Shown: positions 53,550-62,890, numbered from the stretch's first letter. The stretch is 64,000 nt of DNA from Clostridiales bacterium (GCA_020860715.1 JAJBTU010000024.1:47824-111823); one strand, 5' to 3'. Notes: generated from the letters alone by a model not told the origin. Made by a program: numbers and translations.

Positions 53550-54623
53550 TTAATAACTTACGATCTCCCCATATTCCTCCAGTTCCTGATACTGCGCGGC
53601 TTCCATTTCCTCATAAAACGCGATCTTTTCCGCATACACCGCGCTGTACTCCTCATCCTCTCGGTAATCCGTCAAATCGAACGTTTCCGACAGCCAGGCC
53701 CCGAAATAATCCGACAGCTTTTCCGCTCCCGAAAGATTCAGGTGCAGCCCGGCGTCATAAGTGTCCGCAGAGTAATCGATGCCGACTTCATCCGCCAGGT
53801 CTATGTAATTAAAATAGTACAGCCCATGTTCCTCCGCGTATTCCACGATCTGCTCATCCCACTCATCATACCAGTACGGATACAGGCTCGGAGATTTGAC
53901 CAGCACCAGTTCGATGTCATTTTCTTCACAAAGGACGCGCATCCGGTCCAGATAACTCATCGCGTTGCTGCCCAGCGTATAGTCCGCCAGCACATCCGGC
54001 TCCGGAAAGCTGTCCACAGGCCGGACGTCCACCCGCATATAATAACCGTTGTGCGACACTTTATCCCGGGAAAAGAGGTATTTTATATCTTCGCCGCTTA
54101 CGTCCGACCAGCGGGAATGATACCGCAGGATCGGAAACAGATAATCAAGAAAACTCTCATCCTCCGTCATGGAAGCGCGAATCGCGCCGATCTTCGCCGG
54201 CGACCACTTCATCCCGTCGAGCGTCATCCGGTTATACGCCTCACTCTGCGGTTCATCGTATTTGAGCGCCAGCACGTTAAATACGACCACTTCCGGCGTC
54301 TCATACCGCAGCGTGTCCTCCAGAAGGTAATACGACTGCCATGCCAGCTGCTGCGCGGATCCGCGGATATAGCTTGTGATCCCGTAATTCTCATAGAGCG
54401 TGATCGGTGAAAAATTCTCATAAACCTCACAGTCCCCGACAAAGATCACCTCATGATCCGTCGTCTCCCCGTAATATTCCGCAACCATCGCGCCTTCCGG
54501 AATGTCCGACATATATTTTGGCAAAAATAAAAGCTGCAGGAAAAAAAGGATGGCCAGCACAGCCGCCGCCGTCAGGAACGCGGGAAGCAGCCAGCGGGGA
54601 AATTTTTTTGTGTTCTTATTCAT
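53550..54623 (-). CDS. DltD-like SGNH-fold envelope protein
   Basis: 357 residues from ATG 54623 (MNKNTKKFPRWLLPAF); GGAG lies upstream. The track's longer start runs into a hairpin spacer. One N-terminal anchor helix, then an outside domain. VIFVGDCEVYENFSP stands where SGNH hydrolases have GDS, so the nucleophile would be Cys, and DAGLHLNLSGA provides the Asp/His pair near the C-terminus. Placed after dltB, it takes the position of DltD, which helps transfer D-alanine to teichoic acids with the MBOAT protein. Confidence 0.83.
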   Translation of the reverse strand: MNKNTKKFPRWLLPAFLTAAAVLAILFFLQLLFLPKYMSDIPEGAMVAEYYGETTDHEVIFVGDCEVYENFSPITLYENYGITSYIRGSAQQLAWQSYYLLEDTLRYETPEVVVFNVLALKYDEPQSEAYNRMTLDGMKWSPAKIGAIRASMTEDESFLDYLFPILRYHSRWSDVSGEDIKYLFSRDKVSHNGYYMRVDVRPVDSFPEPDVLADYTLGSNAMSYLDRMRVLCEENDIELVLVKSPSLYPYWYDEWDEQIVEYAEEHGLYYFNYIDLADEVGIDYSADTYDAGLHLNLSGAEKLSDYFGAWLSETFDLTDYREDEEYSAVYAEKIAFYEEMEAAQYQELEEYGEIVSY

Positions 54624-54658
54624 ACAGAAATCTCCAATCGTTCCGGACTGCAGGCCAC

Positions 54659-54687
54659 AGACCTTTGCGGATAAATCCGCTCGGTCT
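54659..54687 (-). other. hairpin in the dltB/dltD-like spacer
   Basis: AGACC...GGTCT encloses GCGGAT-AA-ATCCGC. The 14-nt CAGGCCACAGACC-type flank (GCAGGCCACAGACC) also occurs in the ftsH leader near 51681. Could attenuate the last gene of the operon. Confidence 0.5.
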
Positions 54688-54721
54688 TTGCTATCATTTT
54701 GCTGCTGTTCGGAACTGGTGT

Positions 54722-56545
54722 TCAAAACTGATTATATATGAACTGCGTCTGGTCGTACCCGATGCCGTACGCGCCGAATACCACCACCACAATCACCAGA
54801 GCAGCAAACAGGATATATTTCCAGGCTGCAGCGCCTGCGAAACGCGAAGCGTTTTCAGCATCGCAGGCGCGAGCTGCCCTCGCCGGGTGGCATCCTCGCC
54901 CTTCGGGCTGGATATCCGCCGAAGCGCAGCGAGGGGGCGTTTCCACAGCGCCTGCGAAGATCCGGTCGCGGACGCCCCGCACAACACCTTTTTCAGCCGC
55001 GGGCATTTTTTCCTGCACAGCGCTGTTTTTTTCGGTCTCCGCCGCATTTACGGCAGTATTCCCGGACGCGGCGGATTTTGCCGCCGCTTCGATCCTCTCC
55101 TGCGCAATGCTCACGGAAAGCACGATAAGCAGGCTCACAAAGAGCAGCGCGTAATCCGCCGCACTAAGACCCAGCCCCAGAAAAGCCTCCGCAGTCAGAT
55201 CGCTGAGCCTGAACTGTGTGAACATGTTCGCAAACATCCGGAACGTCAGCGGCACATCCCGATAACAGTCAAACAGGCGGATGCAGCTCATCAGCAGGAT
55301 CGTGCGGATGATTTCAAATACACCGTACCCGCGCTTTTCATTCAGATGGAAGCGCGCGTGAAAGCGGCTGTACAGAGGCTGCAGTTCCTGTGAAACCATG
55401 ATCACAACATAGTTCGTCAATCCCCAGGCGATGAAGTTCCAGCTTGCGCCGTGCCAGACGCCGGTGGCAAGCCAGACCGCGAACGCCGACAGATAAACCG
55501 GCACCCGTTTGCCAATCGCATCCCCAAAGTGTTTCCGGGAGAATGTAGACAGCTTCAGCATCGGCTTGCACACGGAGATCGGGTAAAAGATATAGTCCGT
55601 GAACCAGGTGCCCATCGAAATATGCCAGCGGTTCCAGTATTCCTTGATATTTTTTGAAAAATACGGCCGGATAAAATTCTCTTTTACGGTAATCCCCATC
55701 GTCTGCGCAATGCCGATCGTGATATCGATGCCGCCGGTAAAATCCGCATACAGCTCAAAAGCGTAAAACAGCATCCCCACCAGAACAAAAGCCCCCTGAT
55801 AGACTTCCGGATTCTGAATGATCGTATTCACCGCGGCCAGGATCCGGTCCGCGATCACCAGCTTTTTGAAATATCCCCAGAGGATCCGGTAAAGTCCGTA
55901 CGATACCGTCCTCGCATCAAACCGGTGCGGCGTATAAAGCGAAGCGGCCAGATCCGAATAACGGCTGATCGGTCCCTGCACCAGCTGCGGAAAAAACGAC
56001 ACGAACAGCGCCAGACGAAACAGATTTTTCTCCGCATGACAGGTTCCCCGGTATACGTCGATCAGGTAGCCCAGCGCCTGAAACGTATAAAAAGAAATCC
56101 CCATCGGCAGCACCAGATTTACAAACGAAAGCTGCTTCGTGCTTCCGATCATGGAGAGAAAGCCGTTGAAATTGGCAATCGCAAAATTCGTATATTTCAG
56201 CACAGCCAGAATGCCGAGGTTGACAAGCAGACCCAGAAGCAGCCACTTCCACTTCTGCTTTTTTATCTGCGACTTAAAGGCTTTCTTTTCCTCACGGCTG
56301 ATCTGTCCCTTTTTTTCCTTTAAAAAGGTTTCCTGCCGGACGCGCAGCGTTTCCATCTTCCGGCCCAGCAGCCAGACTGTGACCGTCGTCGTTCCGATAA
56401 AAAGCAGGTAGGACGGGCTTGCCAGAAAATAAAACACATAGCTGGCAGCCAGCAGAAAACACCACTGGTATTTTTTCGGAAACAGATAATAAATGATAAA
56501 GACGGCAGTGATAAAGCCGATAAAACTATAGGATGTAAAGAGCAT
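54722..56545 (-). CDS. dltB: MBOAT acyltransferase DltB with inserted palindromic element
   Basis: 607 residues, about ten to twelve helices. The MBOAT motifs NRWHISMGTWFTDYI and GVWHGASWNFIAWG (the invariant His) are present. It passes activated alanine across the membrane from the carrier DltC to an outside acceptor. Normal DltB has about 400-500 residues; here residues about 500-572 are extra. They include a charged linker and 39 residues from the palindromic element A6, just before the last helix (YILFAALVIVVVVFGAYGIG). Overlaps nothing; 18 nt from dltC. Confidence 0.92.
   Translation of the reverse strand: MLFTSYSFIGFITAVFIIYYLFPKKYQWCFLLAASYVFYFLASPSYLLFIGTTTVTVWLLGRKMETLRVRQETFLKEKKGQISREEKKAFKSQIKKQKWKWLLLGLLVNLGILAVLKYTNFAIANFNGFLSMIGSTKQLSFVNLVLPMGISFYTFQALGYLIDVYRGTCHAEKNLFRLALFVSFFPQLVQGPISRYSDLAASLYTPHRFDARTVSYGLYRILWGYFKKLVIADRILAAVNTIIQNPEVYQGAFVLVGMLFYAFELYADFTGGIDITIGIAQTMGITVKENFIRPYFSKNIKEYWNRWHISMGTWFTDYIFYPISVCKPMLKLSTFSRKHFGDAIGKRVPVYLSAFAVWLATGVWHGASWNFIAWGLTNYVVIMVSQELQPLYSRFHARFHLNEKRGYGVFEIIRTILLMSCIRLFDCYRDVPLTFRMFANMFTQFRLSDLTAEAFLGLGLSAADYALLFVSLLIVLSVSIAQERIEAAAKSAASGNTAVNAAETEKNSAVQEKMPAAEKGVVRGVRDRIFAGAVETPPRCASADIQPEGRGCHPARAARACDAENASRFAGAAAWKYILFAALVIVVVVFGAYGIGYDQTQFIYNQF
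54829..54958 (-). repeat. palindromic element inside dltB with 13-bp direct repeats (A6)
   Basis: CAGCGCCTGCGAA at 54829-54841 and 54946-54958 are 117 nt (39 codons) apart. Outer stem GCGCCTGCGA/TCGCAGGCGC is perfect and unlike those of A4/A5; inner hairpin AACGC-GAA-GCGTT. The tail shares CTGCCCTCGCCGGGTGGCAT with A5. Translated as ETPPRCASADIQPEGRGCHP. Confidence 0.88.
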
Positions 56546-56563
56546 CGCGAAGCTGTCCTCTCA

Positions 56564-56794
56564 TTAATCTTCATCTTCCAGCCGCAGGATCAGGTCATAC
56601 AGCGCCTTTGCGGAATTGAAGTTTTCCGGGACGATCTCCTCCGCCGGGATCACCACGTCATATTCCTCGTTGATCTCCGCAATGATCGTCACAATGTCAA
56701 ACGAGTCGATGATCTTCTCATCCACCAGTGTCGTGCAGGTCTCAAAATCCACCTCCGGATGCAGATCCTCCAGAATCTCAAGCAATGCTTCCAT
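56564..56794 (-). CDS. dltC: D-alanyl carrier protein DltC-like
   Basis: A 76-residue acidic helical carrier. The phosphopantetheine serine is in KIIDSFDIVTII. It is loaded with D-alanine by the adjacent DltA and read by DltB. AGGAGGAAATGACAT precedes the ATG. Between dltA (17 nt) and dltB (18 nt), a gene order A-C-B-D rather than the standard A-B-C-D. The acidic sequence and size distinguish it from fatty-acid ACPs only weakly, but the context decides. Confidence 0.92.
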   Translation of the reverse strand: MEALLEILEDLHPEVDFETCTTLVDEKIIDSFDIVTIIAEINEEYDVVIPAEEIVPENFNSAKALYDLILRLEDED

Positions 56795-56811
56795 ATGTCA
56801 TTTCCTCCTTT

Positions 56812-58380
56812 TCACAGTTTTGTTTCTGCCGTCCGCTGTTCCTGTCTGCGTCCCCGGCGCTGCGCAGCCAGCTCCGCCGCCATCTGTTTTAAACGCTGCC
56901 GGTCCGTCTTTCCGTTTGCCGTCAGCGGCAGTGCATCCAGCGCATGCACCTGATTCGGAACCATATACCGCGGAAGTGTGCCGCGCAGCCGCACTACAAG
57001 GTCTTTCCCCTCACAGCTTCCGACATAGAAAAGAATGATTTTTCCCTTTTCCTGATCGTAAACGCAGCAGGCGCTCCGTATGCCTTCTATGCGGTTTACC
57101 TGCGCCTCAATCTCACCGAGTTCAATGCGATGCCCCATGTGCTTGATCTGGTTGTCCTTCCGCGAGAGGAAGATCAGATCGCCGTCCGCATTGTATTTTC
57201 CGATGTCCCCGGTACGGTAGATCAAATCACGGTAATGCGGATTCTGCGGATTCTGCACAAAGACTTCCGCCGTCTTTTCTGCATTATCATAATATCCGAG
57301 CGTCAGCGGCGTCCCGCGGATACAGATCTCACCCGGTTCGCCGGGATCAGGCTTCTGATTCTGCTCATTCAGAAGCAGGATCCCCGTATTCGGAAACGGC
57401 TTCCCGATCGGAATGACCTCATCCTCCGCAAATTCATGATCCGCCTCATAATAGCAGCTCATGCCGGTCGCCTCGGTCGGCCCGTACAGATTCAGAAACC
57501 GGGCATCCGGAAGCGTGCGTCTCCAGAGGTTGAACTGCCGGATGGGAAACACCTCGCTGCCAAAGGCAACCGTATGCAGATATTCCGGAACAATCTTATC
57601 AAATGTCCCCGTCGAGGAGATCATGGTCAGCGCCGAGACAACCCAGCAGACCGTATTGATCTGATACGTATTCAGAAATTCCACCAGCCGGATGGGGAAC
57701 AGAAACAGCTCCTTCGGCACCAGATACGTGGTCGCGCCGCATTTTAAGCTGCCGAACAGTTCCTTTAGACAGGCGTCAAAATACAGCGGCGTCTGGTTGC
57801 CAAAGACCGTATTTTCCGTCACATGAAGGACCTCTGTCAGCTGGTCCGCATAATCGATCACCGCGCGATGACAGCCGACGACCCCTTTCGGCACGCCCGT
57901 CGAACCGGACGTAAACACAATATAGACCGGATCCGTGTCGATCGCGCCGCGGCGGATCTCTTCCAGAAGACTCCTCTCCACGGGCGTCCGGCAGACCGCA
58001 TCGTACAGCAGGATCTCCCCGCCAAAACCTTCCAGAGCACGCGCCTGTTCACAGGTGTTTTCATCACAGATCACTGCACGCGGCTTCAGGTTTTCAAAGA
58101 TCAGCTTTACACGAAACAGCGGCATTTCTTCATCCATCGGCACGTAATAGCAGCCGCCATAGACGACGCCCCAGAACGCCGCGATCATATGCGGATGCCG
58201 ATGCATCCAGACGACCACCGGCTCCTTCGCATAGCCGTTTCCCGCCAGATAAGAGCCAATACTCTGCGAGACTGCCTGCACCTCTTCAAAGCTGATCTCC
58301 ATGGTTTCATTGGCAAACGCAGTCTTTTTCGGAAAACGCTGTGCTGTCTGTTCCAGATATTCCAGTATATTTCGCTGCAT
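56812..58380 (-). CDS. dltA: D-alanine--carrier protein ligase DltA-like
   Basis: 522 residues from ATG 58380 (MQRNILEYLEQTAQRFPKKT), with TAAGGAGT upstream; the 33 Arg-rich residues before it in the track are rejected. Adenylation-domain motifs: IVFTSGSTGVPKGV (P-loop), NLYGPTEATGMSCYY, YRTGDIGKYNADGDL and NGKTDRQRL with the catalytic Lys. It activates D-alanine as an adenylate and loads it onto DltC. Specificity for D-Ala rests on context. Confidence 0.93.
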   Translation of the reverse strand: MQRNILEYLEQTAQRFPKKTAFANETMEISFEEVQAVSQSIGSYLAGNGYAKEPVVVWMHRHPHMIAAFWGVVYGGCYYVPMDEEMPLFRVKLIFENLKPRAVICDENTCEQARALEGFGGEILLYDAVCRTPVERSLLEEIRRGAIDTDPVYIVFTSGSTGVPKGVVGCHRAVIDYADQLTEVLHVTENTVFGNQTPLYFDACLKELFGSLKCGATTYLVPKELFLFPIRLVEFLNTYQINTVCWVVSALTMISSTGTFDKIVPEYLHTVAFGSEVFPIRQFNLWRRTLPDARFLNLYGPTEATGMSCYYEADHEFAEDEVIPIGKPFPNTGILLLNEQNQKPDPGEPGEICIRGTPLTLGYYDNAEKTAEVFVQNPQNPHYRDLIYRTGDIGKYNADGDLIFLSRKDNQIKHMGHRIELGEIEAQVNRIEGIRSACCVYDQEKGKIILFYVGSCEGKDLVVRLRGTLPRYMVPNQVHALDALPLTANGKTDRQRLKQMAAELAAQRRGRRQEQRTAETKL

Positions 58381-58390
58381 ATAAAACTCC

Positions 58391-59505
58391 TTACTCAATC
58401 GTCGACGACGTCGTCGGCGTGGACGGATACAGGCTCGTATCAAACGCATTGTAGGTGCCGTATTTTTCAAAATAGGCAATCATTTCCGCGTCCGTAAGAA
58501 GGAAAAAAGTCGCGCCGCTCTGTCTCGGCGTCGTGTCCAGATGATACCAGCCGTCGCCCACGTTGACCAGGCTCCAGTAGTGATGCGAACGGGTCGTATT
58601 CGATTTTTCCACATCAATATTCGGAATCCCGGCCTGCGTCAGCAGCGCCTTCGTTGTGGCAAAATAAATGTAGCAGTCGCCCATGCCGGTCGTGAAACCG
58701 ATATGCGCACCGTTTGTCCAGCTTTCCTTATAAGAAGATTCCGCATAAGAAAGATTTGCCCTTACCCAGTTATAGATCGCTTTCGCTTTCTGCTTCAGCG
58801 TCATATCGTCCGTCACGATCTCATCGAGCACCTCCTGCGCTTCCTCCAGCACCACAGATTCCTCGATATAGTCGTCCGGTTTTTCAGAAAAGGTGATCGT
58901 CGTAGACGCGGATGTCGTATGTCCCGCCCAGTCCGTTGCCGTGTAAGTGATATCGTACGTCCCCGGCTCATCCGGATTCACATTATCCGTATCCACGGTG
59001 AGTTCCGCATCCGGATCGCAGTCGTCCGTCACAAGAATATTAGATTTATAAGAAACAGGTACGTCAATATAGGCTTCCAGAGCCACCACACCGTCAATGA
59101 CCGGCGCTTCCTCGTCCTCCAGAACCTCCACCTCACCGATGATCTCTGTCGTGTTGCCGCCCTCGTCAGTCACAACCACCACCGGATGAACCGTACCTTC
59201 ACTCGAATAATCCGGCTCCTCTTTGTACGCGCAGGTCACATCCGTCGCGTCGCTGATATCACCAACCAGTTCCTCTGCTTCCAGCGTGCCGCCTACATTC
59301 AGGGACGTACTCACCGCTGCGGCTGTCGGCGTCTCCGTATCCTGAATCTCCAGCGTTGACTTCCACTGCCTGCCCTTCGCCTCAAGAACAACCTCATATG
59401 TACCAATATGATGAAAAGAAATGTCCGCTATGTCCGTCACAAAGTCCACGTCCATACCGGCTGCGTTCTCCGTCAGAAAATCCTCCGCCGAAACTACCCC
59501 CCTGC
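58391..59505 (-). CDS. Ig-like/transglutaminase extracellular part (frameshifted)
   Basis: About 370 residues in the frame after a G6 tract at 59497-59502. Two or three Ig-like/cadherin-like domains (PGTYDITYTATDWAGHTTSAS), then a transglutaminase-like core. In the core, GMGDCYIYFATTKALL holds the catalytic Cys, SHHYWSLVNVGDGWYHLDTTP the His and Asp. It is probably a surface cysteine protease or crosslinking enzyme. One extra G joins it to the upstream anchor fragment as EAGGVVSAEDFL. It directly precedes dltA by 10 nt. Confidence 0.82.
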
Positions 59506-60102
59506 TTCCACCAGCATATTCTTCACAACAGGAGAACGAAAATACACAATAAGTCCGCAGACGGCACCCAGCAGGACACAGCCGCCGCAGACGCTTCCGA
59601 TCGAGATCCATATATGCTTCTTTCTTCTGCGTGCTTCCTCCTGCTTCCAGCGCTCATGCCTCTGCTTTTGTTCCCTTAAAAATTCCTGGCCGTCGAGCTG
59701 CTCCTCGCTCTCCACACGCTCCATCTCCGCCAGATAATCCGGACGCTTCTCCGCTTTTGGTTCCTCTGCCTTCGGTTCGACCGCTTCCGGTTCGGCCGCT
59801 TTCGGTTCAGCCGCTTCCGGTTCGGTTGCTTCTGGTTCGGCCGCTTTCACTTCGGCCGCTTCCGGTTCGGCCGCCTTCGGTTCGGCCGCCTTCGGTTCGG
59901 CCGCTTCCAGTTCGGCCGCCTTCGGTTCGGCCGCTTTCGGTTCGACCGCTTCCAGTTCCTTCGCTTCCGGTTCGGCCGCCTTCGGTTCGGCCGCTTTCGG
60001 TTCAGCCGCTTTCGGTTCAGCCGCCTTCGGTTCGGCTGCTTCTGCCCCGGCTTCGCCCATATTCCCCTCTCCGATTGTCTCTTCCGTACCTTTTTCTCCC
60101 AT
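59494..60102 (-). CDS. membrane anchor part of the transglutaminase-like protein (frameshifted)
   Basis: 202 residues from ATG 60102 (MGEKGTEETIGEG), with AAGGAAAATAAA upstream. A cytosolic region of about 100 residues is made of AEPKA/AEPEA pentapeptide repeats; a basic coiled segment (KQRHERWKQEEARRRKK) and one helix (IWISIGSVCGGCVLLGAVCGLIVYF) follow. The frame then ends at TAG 59494 straight after the G6 tract. With seven G, anchor and transglutaminase part form one protein of about 570 residues. First gene of the dlt-like operon. Confidence 0.8.
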   Translation of the reverse strand: MGEKGTEETIGEGNMGEAGAEAAEPKAAEPKAAEPKAAEPKAAEPEAKELEAVEPKAAEPKAAELEAAEPKAAEPKAAEPEAAEVKAAEPEATEPEAAEPKAAEPEAVEPKAEEPKAEKRPDYLAEMERVESEEQLDGQEFLREQKQRHERWKQEEARRRKKHIWISIGSVCGGCVLLGAVCGLIVYFRSPVVKNMLVEAGG

Positions 60103-60186
60103 TTTATTTTCCTTCGTATCTAATAATAAGCCACATCGGTCATGTATTTTACACAACGGCCCTGTGGCTTTCTTTCATAATTTGTA

Positions 60187-60215
60187 ATTATAAGCGATAT
60201 AATTGATGTTATCAA
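60187..60215 (-). promoter_or_regulatory. promoter of the transglutaminase/dlt operon
   Basis: TTGATA (60215-60210), 17-nt spacer, TATAAT (60192-60187), minus strand. A GCCACA/TGTGGC inverted repeat lies in the leader at about 60130-60168. Confidence 0.75.
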
Positions 60216-60297
60216 GACAAAAATTTTGTTGCTTTTTCCATGATAAATTTCTTTTTTGATTTTTGAAAAAAGAATAGCTTTTCACTTGTACTGGTTG

Positions 60298-60303
60298 TAT
60301 AAT
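60298..60303 (+). promoter_or_regulatory. -10 box of pyrG
   Basis: TATAAT 53 bases before the pyrG start codon. The -35 region (TAGCTT at 17-nt spacing) is weak. Confidence 0.5.
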
Positions 60304-60355
60304 GTGGTATGTTATTTTGAATTGTTTCTCAAAGTTTTATACCCAGGAGGAGATC

Positions 60356-61996
60356 ATGGCAGTAAAATATGTTTTCGTCACCGGCGGCGTTGTTTCCGGG
60401 CTCGGAAAGGGCATTACCGCAGCGTCACTCGGTCGGCTTTTGAAGGCCAGAGGCTACAAAGTCACCATGCAGAAGTTAGATCCCTACATCAATATCGACC
60501 CCGGCACGATGAACCCGATCCAGCACGGCGAAGTATTTGTCACAGACGACGGAGCAGAGACGGATCTCGATCTGGGACATTATGAGCGTTTTATCGATGA
60601 AAACCTGAACAAAAATTCCAACGTCACCACCGGCAAGATCTACTGGACGGTTCTTCAGAAAGAACGCCGCGGAGATTACGGCGGCGGCACGGTTCAGGTC
60701 ATCCCGCATATTACAAATGAGATCAAAAGCCGCTTTTTCCGTGACTACACGACCGATGAGACGCAGATCGCCATTATCGAGGTCGGCGGCACAGTCGGAG
60801 ATATCGAGAGCCAGCCGTTCCTGGAAGCGATCCGCCAGTTTCAGCATGAGGTAGGACATGAGAATGCCATCCTGATTCATGTGACACTGGTTCCGTATTT
60901 ACGTGCTTCAGGCGAGATGAAGACCAAGCCGACCCAGGCCAGCGTCAAGCAGCTGCAGGGCATGGGCATCTGGCCGGACATCATCGTCTGCCGTTCCGAA
61001 CATCCCATGAGCAAGCAGATCAAGGATAAGATCGCCCTCTTCTGCAACGTACCGAGTTCGCATGTCCTCCAGAATCTGGATGTGGAATACCTGTATGAAG
61101 CGCCGCTCGCGATGGAAGAGGAACAGCTGGCGCAGGTGGCCTGTGAATGTCTGCATCTGAACTGCTCCGAGCCGGACCTCACTGACTGGAAAGAGATGGT
61201 AAACGCCCTGCGCACACCCACACATGAGGTGGAGATCGCGCTGGTCGGCAAATACATTCAGCTTCACGACGCGTACATCAGCGTAGTCGAAGCGCTCAAG
61301 CACGGCGGCATCGCCACACACGCCACGGTCAATATCCGCTGGATCAACTCCGAGGACGTCACCCGTGAAAACGCAGGCGAACTGCTTGCCGGTGTGGACG
61401 GTATCCTCGTACCGGGCGGATTCGGAGACCGCGGCATCGAGGGTAAGATCGAAGCCATCCGCTATGCCCGCATCAACAGGATCCCGTACCTTGGGCTGTG
61501 CCTCGGCCTGCAGCTGGCGATCGTCGAATATGCACGCAACGTCATCGGTCTTGACGGCGCGCACAGCATTGAGCTCGATCCGCAGACCAAGTATCCGGTC
61601 ATCGCACTGATGCCGGATCAGAACGGCGTGGAAGACATCGGCGGCACACTCCGCCTCGGCTCCTATCCCTGCGTACTGGACAAAACGACTAAAGCCTACG
61701 AGCTCTATGGCGCCGAAGAGATCCATGAGCGCCACCGCCACCGCTACGAGGTGAACAACGACTTCCGTCAGATCCTCGAGCAAAACGGCATGACCCTCTC
61801 CGGACTTTCACCGGACCGCCGCATCGTCGAGATGATCGAGCTGAAAGATCACCCGTTCTTCCTCGCGACCCAGGCGCATCCGGAGCTCAAATCCCGGCCG
61901 AACCGCCCGCATCCGCTGTTCCGCGGATTCATTGAGGCGGCAGGTGAGCAGCATAAAAAAACAAAAATAACGAATAATGCGCAGATTTACTATTAA
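60356..61996 (+). CDS. pyrG: CTP synthase
   Basis: 546 residues from ATG 60356 ([20 protein letters not shown]), AGGAGGAGATC upstream. N-terminal synthase domain with the [11 protein letters not shown]-loop and [16 protein letters not shown]. The C-terminal glutaminase has [21 protein letters not shown] (nucleophile Cys) and a His/Glu pair near [11 protein letters not shown]. It converts UTP to CTP with glutamine as amine donor. It stands alone on the plus strand, diverging from the dlt operon. The 18 residues before the chosen start in the track are not part of the family. Confidence 0.98.
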   Translation: MAVKYVFVTGGVVSGLGKGITAASLGRLLKARGYKVTMQKLDPYINIDPGTMNPIQHGEVFVTDDGAETDLDLGHYERFIDENLNKNSNVTTGKIYWTVLQKERRGDYGGGTVQVIPHITNEIKSRFFRDYTTDETQIAIIEVGGTVGDIESQPFLEAIRQFQHEVGHENAILIHVTLVPYLRASGEMKTKPTQASVKQLQGMGIWPDIIVCRSEHPMSKQIKDKIALFCNVPSSHVLQNLDVEYLYEAPLAMEEEQLAQVACECLHLNCSEPDLTDWKEMVNALRTPTHEVEIALVGKYIQLHDAYISVVEALKHGGIATHATVNIRWINSEDVTRENAGELLAGVDGILVPGGFGDRGIEGKIEAIRYARINRIPYLGLCLGLQLAIVEYARNVIGLDGAHSIELDPQTKYPVIALMPDQNGVEDIGGTLRLGSYPCVLDKTTKAYELYGAEEIHERHRHRYEVNNDFRQILEQNGMTLSGLSPDRRIVEMIELKDHPFFLATQAHPELKSRPNRPHPLFRGFIEAAGEQHKKTKITNNAQIYY

Positions 61997-62012
61997 AATG
62001 ATTTGCCCATGA

Positions 62013-62047
62013 AAATCCCCCACGCCCTGACCGGCAGTGGGGGATTT
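62013..62047. terminator. terminator between pyrG and the convergent gene
   Basis: AAATCCCCCAC/GTGGGGGATTT, 11-bp perfect stem, 13-nt loop, between convergent genes. No clear T run on the plus strand, so function is inferred. Confidence 0.7.
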
Positions 62048-62060
62048 CGAGTTTCCGGAA

Positions 62061-62717
62061 TCAATAGCTGCCCTCTCCATCGCATATACTACAGATGCCG
62101 GTACCGCCGCAATTCGGACACGTGCTTGTAATTCCGTAAAAGGTAACTGTGCCAATCCCGCTGCAGCCGTCACAGATACCGCTTCCATGACAGCCGATAC
62201 ATATCATCTCTCCATTTGCAACCCCGGAAGGTCCGCTACCCAGCGTAAATTCCATTCCCGTCGGAACCGCCAGAATTAAAGTCCAGGTCGTATCCGCGCC
62301 TGCCGCGATCTCCTCAGTACTCTCCGTGCCGCCTAAATAAACCTGAAGTTCCACATGATAATCGCCCTTTTCGAATGCCTGACATTTTACCATGCCGGTC
62401 GGCCGCTCCAGAGCAATCACTTCATAATCGAGGTCTTTTAGCGCTTCCCCATATATCACGATCCCCTTCGACATATCTTCAATGGAACCCACAAATTCAT
62501 AAATATACAAATCATATTCTACCTCATCCGTACCGGTCACCGTGTCATAATATTCCCCCTCCGTATCGAACGCGGAGCAGATATCCGGAAGCCATTCGCT
62601 GCTTTCCTTTGTCGCCGCCGAAGCCGTGATCGCTGCTCCCGCAAAATCCACTGTATTCCATACCATAGCCGTCATGCACACTGCCATCATCGCTGCCATC
62701 GCTTTGTTCTTCTTCAT
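62061..62717 (-). CDS. secreted protein with CxxCxGxG-type zinc-finger tail
   Basis: 218 residues. Signal peptide (MKKNKAMAAMMAVCMTAMVW), a beta-rich domain of about 110 residues (YDLYIYEFVGSIEDMSKGIVIYG), then a C-terminal CIGCHGSGICDGCSGIG and CPNCGGTGICSICDGEG, the DnaJ-type repeat normally seen in cytosolic chaperones. TCAGGAGGATTTGACTT precedes the ATG. A secreted protein with a DnaJ-like zinc hook is unusual; such tails would bind two zinc ions and may mediate protein contacts. Function unknown. Confidence 0.83.
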   Translation of the reverse strand: MKKNKAMAAMMAVCMTAMVWNTVDFAGAAITASAATKESSEWLPDICSAFDTEGEYYDTVTGTDEVEYDLYIYEFVGSIEDMSKGIVIYGEALKDLDYEVIALERPTGMVKCQAFEKGDYHVELQVYLGGTESTEEIAAGADTTWTLILAVPTGMEFTLGSGPSGVANGEMICIGCHGSGICDGCSGIGTVTFYGITSTCPNCGGTGICSICDGEGSY

Positions 62718-62890
62718 AAGTCAAATCCTCCTGATCTTCATTTTTATTTTGGGGAGCTCTTTTTCTCCCTCCTGATGATGACAGTATACCGCAAAAAACA
62801 CCGCCGCCGTCTACTCGCGGTGTACAAGTAAACGTTCCGTTTTAAATTTCCATATTCATGTTGTCTCGAACAAAATAACGTGCACATAAC

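Noticed and set aside
60476-61783. Minus-strand ORFs of 126-291 residues within pyrG
   Set aside because: Shadows of a highly conserved gene in the opposite frame.
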